64,000 nucleotides of DNA, taken from Bolinopsis microptera (Eukaryota > Ctenophora > Tentaculata > Lobata > Bolinopsidae). Location: the NCBI RefSeq assembly GCF_026151205.1, contig NC_087074.1, positions 4,710,001 through 4,774,000 on the forward strand, read 5' to 3'. Below, piece by piece: positions 58,325 through 64,000 of this stretch (its first letter is position 1; the number at the start of each line of letters is the position of its first letter). Below the pieces are notes generated by a model that was given only the letters and a program-made list of their open reading frames with translations, made no database searches and was not told the DNA's origin. The position numbers and the translations under genes are program-made.

Positions 58325-61300
58325 ATGATCTTTGGCCAAATAAATATAGCAAAGATGTCAACTAACTCTGAGATGACACTTGACAAGTTTATCTACGAAA
58401 ATGAGATACTCTTGATGGCGGTTCAAGAAACAAGCTCTTGGACTCAATCAGACGGAAGTTTCCTTCATAAAAAGGTATTTCATAAAGCTGGGGACATAAA
58501 TAAAGGGACAGCTGGGGTAGCACTCGTCATTGATCCTTCACTACATCCAGAGTTGGTCTATGACCTTAACGTAGACGAAGTTGATGCGGTTTGGTGCCAA
58601 ATAAAAGTTGAAGGAAAGAGATATTTGGTGGGATCAGTTTATTGCAAACCTTGCAATAACTCTAATGATTCCATAAGAAAATTTGAAGGACTTCTTGCCC
58701 ACATTGATAAAGCAAGAGAATATAAGGCTAAATATAAATTCAACTCTCTTCTCACATATGGAGACTTTAATGCAAGACATCATGACTGGGGAGATCATGT
58801 TACCACGCAGCGAGGAAAGAAGCTTCTAGACTACGTTGAAAAGGAAACCCTAACTCTCTGCTCTCCATACGACTGCACATTTGTCTGTACAAATGGAGGA
58901 AGTGTTATTGACTTAGTGTTAGCCGAAGGCCCCATCATCTCAAAGTTGGGAAATCAGTGGATGGATAAAGATGTTGAATTATTTTCAGGTGCCCCAAGAA
59001 GAGGTCACTATCCGGTGCTTCAAGAAATCTGCAGAGGGATCCCAAAATCAGACACTGTCCCCAGAGTGTGTATGGACTGGAAAAATGCAGACTGGAAAAT
59101 ATGGACAAATGCAATGGAGACCAACTGTCAACATCTTCGTTCGGCCCCAGAGTTATTAAACCGAGGGGATCAGCTATGGCAGCAGTTATTACATAAAATA
59201 CAGGAGGCTAACCGAATGTTCATCCCTCAGAAGACAGTATCCATTCATTCAAAACCATATTGGTGTCCTGCACTTACAACTCTATCTAATGAAGCTCTAG
59301 AAGCGAAAGAAAGATTTAAGCAAAGATCAACTCCCAGAAACAAGGCCACACTCACTGAAAGCACTGAATCATTCAAGAAAGCGCTGATTAAAGAAAAGAA
59401 TGAATGGATTCGTGACAGAGTTGAAACACTTAACACCAAAGACTGCACTCAATTCTGGAGAAAATATAAACGAGTTTTTGGGGCCAAAACTGACAATTTT
59501 ATCTGCAACCTCAAAGACTGTGACTTGCTGGTCACATCTGAAAAAGATAAGGAGGAATTGTTATTTAATACTTTCTTCACAGGAAAACACCTTCAAAACC
59601 AACCCAATGACCGAGAGCACGACATGCATGTAAATAACGAGTTCAGTAAATTACAGAATGTTAGCAGCAAATCTGCAAGTAGTTACAATGAAGATGATCC
59701 GCTGAACAACCCTATTTCTATGGACGAGATAAAAGCAGCTATAGAAAGGCAAGAAACAAATGACAAATCATGTGATGCAGACAATATTCACCCTACCATC
59801 CTCAAACATATGAAAACAAATTGTCTTCACGTCTTGCAGATTATATTTAACTGGTGTATGAGCACAGGAAAATGGCTGTGGAAAACTTCAGATGTAACAT
59901 TCCTAAGGAAAGAAGGAAAATCCAGCTACATGTTACCTGGTGCTTATAGACCGATTTCCATATCATCCTACTTTGGAAAGATTTGTGAAAGAGTGCTAGA
60001 TAAAAGATTGAGACTCTTCCTGGACATTGAAGGAACTCTTGATGAAGATCAAGAAGGTTTCATTGGAGGGAGATCAACAACGCGATATCTTTTCAGAATG
60101 CTGGCTAACCTTGAGGAAGTTAAAAGACAGAAGCTGGCATGTATAGTGCTTTTCCTGGACTTCGAAAAGGCATTTGATAGTGTTCATCTCCCATCACTAT
60201 GTGTCAAACTATCAACTCTCGGTATTCAAGGAAATATTCTTAACGTGCTGAGAAATTTCCTGTTCAACCGGACGATATGTCTAAAAGTGAACAACTATAA
60301 AGGAGAAAAAAGAAAATTTACAATATTTGGATTACCTCAGGGGGCTGTACTATCACCTCTCCTCTTCATCCTATACATAGCAGACATGACACACAACACC
60401 CCGGAAGAAGTAAAAAGATATCTAAGCTGCTACAAATTTGCTGATGACGGTACACTTATGATTTCCTTCGAGAACATCTCCGGATGCCATGAAAAAATGC
60501 AGATGGTTTGTGACCACCTCAGCAAGTGGTGCATCAAGAACAAGCTAGTAGTGAACTGTGATACGAATAAAACGGAGGCCATAATCTTGAAAACTGCAGC
60601 TTATACTGAAGAACAGAAACCTGCAGAATTATGTATTAATGGGAAAAGCATCAACTACGTCCAAAGCACAAAGGTCCTTGGGGTAATAGTAGATGAAGAC
60701 CTCAATTTCAAGAAACATGCGTCTCAAAAACTTAAAGAATGCAAAAGAAAGTGGGGATTAATAACAAAATCAACTAACCGCAACTACGGTCTAAACGTTT
60801 ACAGCCTCACTCTCCTCCTTAAAACAATGGTCCTCACTAAACTGTTCTACGCAGCACCTATTTGGCTTCACAAGTGTCTCAATCAATTTAAAAGCTTCTG
60901 GAATAAAATCATTCTAAAAATATCTGGATCAGTCCTGAATCCACAAAGGGAATTAACCGAACTTGCTCTCCACCTCCCACCACTGGATGTGCAACTCGAA
61001 GCTCTTTCGGTTAAATTCATGTGCAAAGTACTCACACAAGGTGACAATCTCTCAGCTACACTCTACCAAGTTGACGAAAGCAGAATACCAAGCTTTCATG
61101 TCTTAACAATGTCACTGAAAAAGTACTTCCTTTGGAAAGAAAATAAGTCACACGGAACCAGAATGATAGACCTAACGCAGCAACATTTCAAGGATCTGGC
61201 CTATTACACTCAGGCAGACATAATGAGCTACAAAAATAAGATCTGGATTGACAGCATCGAAACAAATCTGCAATGCAGAACTGTCAGTAACAACAAGGAG

Positions 61301-61708
61301 ACCAAGATACTTGGTGTGATCACAAAGATCAAAAACAGTGGGCTGCTCCTAGACAAAAACAACTTCTTATTCGGGCACAACACGAGTAAAAATCTGGACA
61401 GCCGAATAATGGACTACATTCACGGCAGCTCACCACTCTTTGCGAATATCCAAAAGATCATGGGTGGTGACAGTGGTGAGGCCTGTCGCTTCTGCAACAG
61501 CTTCGATGATTCTCCTGTACACCAGCTCCTATTGTGTCTGGAGGTGCAAGACACCAGTTACCTGCAGCTAAAAGAAGAGCTGGGTGGGGCTGACTCACAT
61601 TCCTATCTAGATGAAGTGTTAACAAAAAGCAGCACACAAAAAGCATTCATTAGAAGAGTCGAATTTCTTTGGGGACAAAATGATGCTCTCCAGGATTTAT
61701 CCAACTAA
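58325..61708 (+). mobile_element. non-LTR retrotransposon ORF2 (endonuclease + reverse transcriptase), 1127 residues
   Basis: A single uninterrupted frame from ATG 58325 to TAA 61706-61708. The N-terminal APE-type endonuclease has GQIN (residues 4-7), QET (about 36), YGDFNARHHDWG (about 145), VIDLVL (about 193) and RGHYPVL (about 226). Reverse transcriptase: GAYRPISISSYFGKICERVL (about 539), QEGFIGGRSTT, motif A FLDFEKAFDSV (about 610), motif B GLPQGAVLSPLLF (about 669), motif C FADDGTL (about 705) and VLGVIVDEDLNF. The C-terminus has a zinc-knuckle-like CRFCNSFDDSPVHQLLLC (about 1054). No RNase H is obvious. The catalytic residues look intact, so it is young. Layout suggests a Jockey/I-group-like LINE, but the clade is not assigned. 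An ORF1 is not seen upstream. A 3' UTR runs to a possible AATAAA at about 61983. Confidence 0.93.
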
Positions 61709-62220
61709 ACTAGAAAGATCATAAAATAAAGACTCTGCAAACATCTCAGAGAAATAACACCACCGTAAAGATTAAAGAGGGAGGATCCTGGACCCCGAAA
61801 TCCACCACTTTTCTGTACTTTCAGAGGTACCAATGTGGCAGGAAACCAGGGCTCATGCTGCCGCTGAGCTAAAGCAGTAGAGGGGATGGCGGCTTCTCTA
61901 GGATCTAACACGTCCTGAAGCAGACCAACACTATGTCCCAACGCACTGGTGTTGGGATGTCTGCCCCCGGTGCCTGTCCGGGTCAATAAAGCAGTCAAGC
62001 ATCATGTATGTTATGTTGAGCATTCTCAACCAACAAATGTGGGAACTCCCACAAAACACCAAAACAGATCTAAAGAGACACTTAACAACATTGGAAAAAT
62101 AGACTGCAATTTGTTTATATAATTTAAAAAGCGTATATTATTGCCCACGTTAAGGGGCCTGTTAATAATTTATTAAATTATTAGCTATTTTAGATTTAAT
62201 AATAACATGTTATGACTGAT
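61709..62220 (+). other. 3' untranslated region of the LINE
   Basis: It holds an AATAAA at about 61983 and ends before the opposite-strand LINE relic resumes at about 62225. No poly-A tail is evident. Confidence 0.5.
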
Positions 62221-62233
62221 TTGGGTGGAGAGC

Positions 62234-62719
62234 TTAGATTTTGAGGAAGATGAGGGGGTGAAGTTGTATTTGTTCGTGAAATGCAGCACAGAGTAGTTCA
62301 TTTTCAGTGTTTTCAAGGCGACTATAGTAATCTATTGCAAGTTTGCAGGCTTCAAAGAATAGGGGGTGGCGCCCGCTTTCGCCCCAGCAACCTATATTTG
62401 ATGCTTTCGAATGTACAGACAAAGACCACTTGATGAACTTTAAGTGGAATTTTTCATAGTGGTCTTGTGCAATGTACTTCAAGGTATGCTGGGGGTTGGC
62501 TTTGTCATTTATTTTTGAAAGGTATCTCATGGTTTTTGAGTGGGGGCATAAGACTTGACAGCCATAAAGCAGGATTGGTTTTATTAAGGAGTCAAATAGA
62601 ATATTAAGGGCACGGTGTGAGAGGGCATCCTTAACTATTTTGCCTTTGAGGCCATAGAGAACACGGAAAGCCTTGGACCTCAGCTCAGTTTGTTGATTCA
62701 CGATGTCAATCCTTCGCAT
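62234..62719 (-). pseudogene. LINE ORF2 fragment, post-polymerase region (minus strand)
   Basis: An open frame of 161 codons reads LIKPILLYGCQVLCPH, FIKWSLSVHSKASNIGCWGE and SGRHPLFFEACKLAIDYYSR. This is the thumb and post-RT region of a CR1/Jockey-like ORF2 (the YG-x-x-W/V and G-E-x-G-R-x-P signatures). It continues in 57526-58015 after removal of the plus-strand LINE. The 5' polymerase part is missing. Confidence 0.85.
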
Positions 62720-62835
62720 CTCGCCGATCTGTGGTTGCGAGAAGCATTATTGGATGCGCGCGCGCGACCCAGTAGTGCATCGCGCTACAACTCAGTTTGT
62801 GGCAGTTCGTAGCAGTTTGTGGCAGTTTTTTGCAC
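62698..62835. repeat. dispersed repeat with CAGTTTGTGGCAG units
   Basis: CACGATGTCAATCCTTCGCA, then GCGCGCGACCCAGTAGTGC, then tandem GTTTGTGGCAGTTCGTAGCA-like units. A damaged copy lies at 44535-44645. The unit array is the inverse of 56388-56540. Confidence 0.75.
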
Positions 62836-62849
62836 TTTGCTCCTCCTGT

Positions 62850-64000
62850 GTGAAGGAAAGAAAAATTTTTAGGAAAGAAAAATTTTTATTTACCACAAAA
62901 CAATCAATACATAATATTGTATTCATAAATAAATTCAAATTTCAATTTCAACCACATATACAGTACGCCGCGCACACAGCCACAATTTTGAATCGTTTAG
63001 AAATTCGTAGGTGCAGCTGTTGGCGCCGCGCACAGGATCTATTTAATTGTTATGCATGTTATCTTACAGTTATATGTAGCATTTCTTAATCACTGGAGCC
63101 AAAATTTCAGAAGCAAAATAATTTAAAAGATATTTCTGTCGTTCACGCATCACAAGCTGTGAGCACTGCGATCTAATTAATATAATAACGGAAAGATTCC
63201 AAAAACCGCGCGCTAATTATATGTGATTAAATTGAGTGCGCGCGTCTGTGAACAGCAGTACCGCTCAAGCATGAAGTACTAAGCATTACGCAGTTCTGCG
63301 TGAGGCGTAGACATTTGTAGCACACGTTTCATTCAACAGTCAACTAATCAATTATGTGACATGTAATTATATTAAAGCAAAAAGAATATTAATTTTAGTA
63401 ATAATTGACGTAAACATATTTGTTTAAATAACATCTATAATCTAGCGAGTTACTAAAACTATTTGTTTGTATTATTGATTATATATGTTTACACTAGCTT
63501 ATATTATGATGGAGATATACATTATATAATTGCTCCAATATTCAACACTGCTAAACAACAAATACCTACTCGCCCATCGATGAAGCAGTCGCCAAAACAA
63601 AGCTTAAAGTTAATATACCTTAGTACTTCGTTTTGGAAACTGTAGAATGGCAATAAATAATTAGTGTTTCAATTGTGTATTCGATGGGCAAGCGCTTGCC
63701 ACTCAAGGCCGAGACAAACGGCACCGGCTCCGCCCCGCAACCATGAAGTAATGTAAGCAGTAAGGCAGGCGTGACCAATAAGGAGAAACATAATAAATAC
63801 GGTTGGTTTCATCCTTTTGTGGCAAAGAAGCGTTTTGTAAATCTTTATTCCACTGGGAAGTTTTAATGAATTATTTATATATAATGTATTAGATTTCAGT
63901 GCGGGTAAACTGTTATTACTGTTCACACTTTTCTCTCTCTTTCGGACGCGCGCGCGTGGCATTTATATTTTAGCGGGGTTTTAAAGAGATTTTAATATGA
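62850..64000. other. non-coding right end
   Basis: AT-rich with scattered GCGCGCG patches (62759, 63238, 63948). I see no supported gene or RNA. Confidence 0.45.

Overview
This is a eukaryotic, animal window. It has GT-AG split exons with consistent phases, signal peptides, extracellular cysteine-rich domains (VWC, VWD, C8, TIL), a TGF-beta ligand, non-LTR retrotransposons, DNA-transposon relics and an AT-rich background with minisatellites. A non-bilaterian aquatic animal such as a cnidarian would fit, but nothing in the sequence fixes the taxon. Roughly 13 kb (about 20.86-29.83 kb, 30.37-30.80 kb and 41.21-45.13 kb) is full of distorted homopolymer runs and looks like poor base calling. A 100-N gap lies at 45126-45225.

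Layout. 120-8466 (minus): the 5' part of a secreted VWD/C8/TIL/VWC protein whose signal-peptide exon is separated from the body by a 3.3-kb palindromic transposon; one intron holds a CRE/E-box minisatellite. 8.5-14.1 kb: intergenic, with a 0.9-kb TCAGGG-type array and a mariner-type MITE. 14.6-19.35 kb (plus): a two-exon secreted protein whose second exon is split by a 2.65-kb GC-rich foldback element with an 8-bp target duplication. 30.1-36.9 kb (minus): an unrecognised multi-exon gene that appears to hold two other genes in its introns, a same-strand TGF-beta ligand (31070-32046) and an opposite-strand intronless BTB/POZ gene (34375-36069). 37692-38518: a hAT-type MITE with an exact 8-bp duplication. 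38807-40613 (minus): a five-exon PLP-dependent ACC-synthase-like aminotransferase.

45.3-52.4 kb: inverted-repeat arms around a 5.2-kb polypurine higher-order repeat (seven markers about 690 bp apart). 52.4-64 kb: transposon graveyard, with tRNA-derived SINEs, LINE fragments and one long apparently intact LINE ORF (58325-61708, endonuclease plus reverse transcriptase) inserted into an older opposite-strand LINE.

The host genes (VWC/VWD protein, TGF-beta ligand, small secreted protein) are mostly extracellular. No operon-like or defence system is evident. The most distinctive features are the giant palindromes, the exon-splitting insertion, the nested genes and the unusual satellite arrays. 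Several single-base frame breaks, two of them in GGGG runs, recur in otherwise well-formed exons and probably reflect assembly error rather than gene decay.
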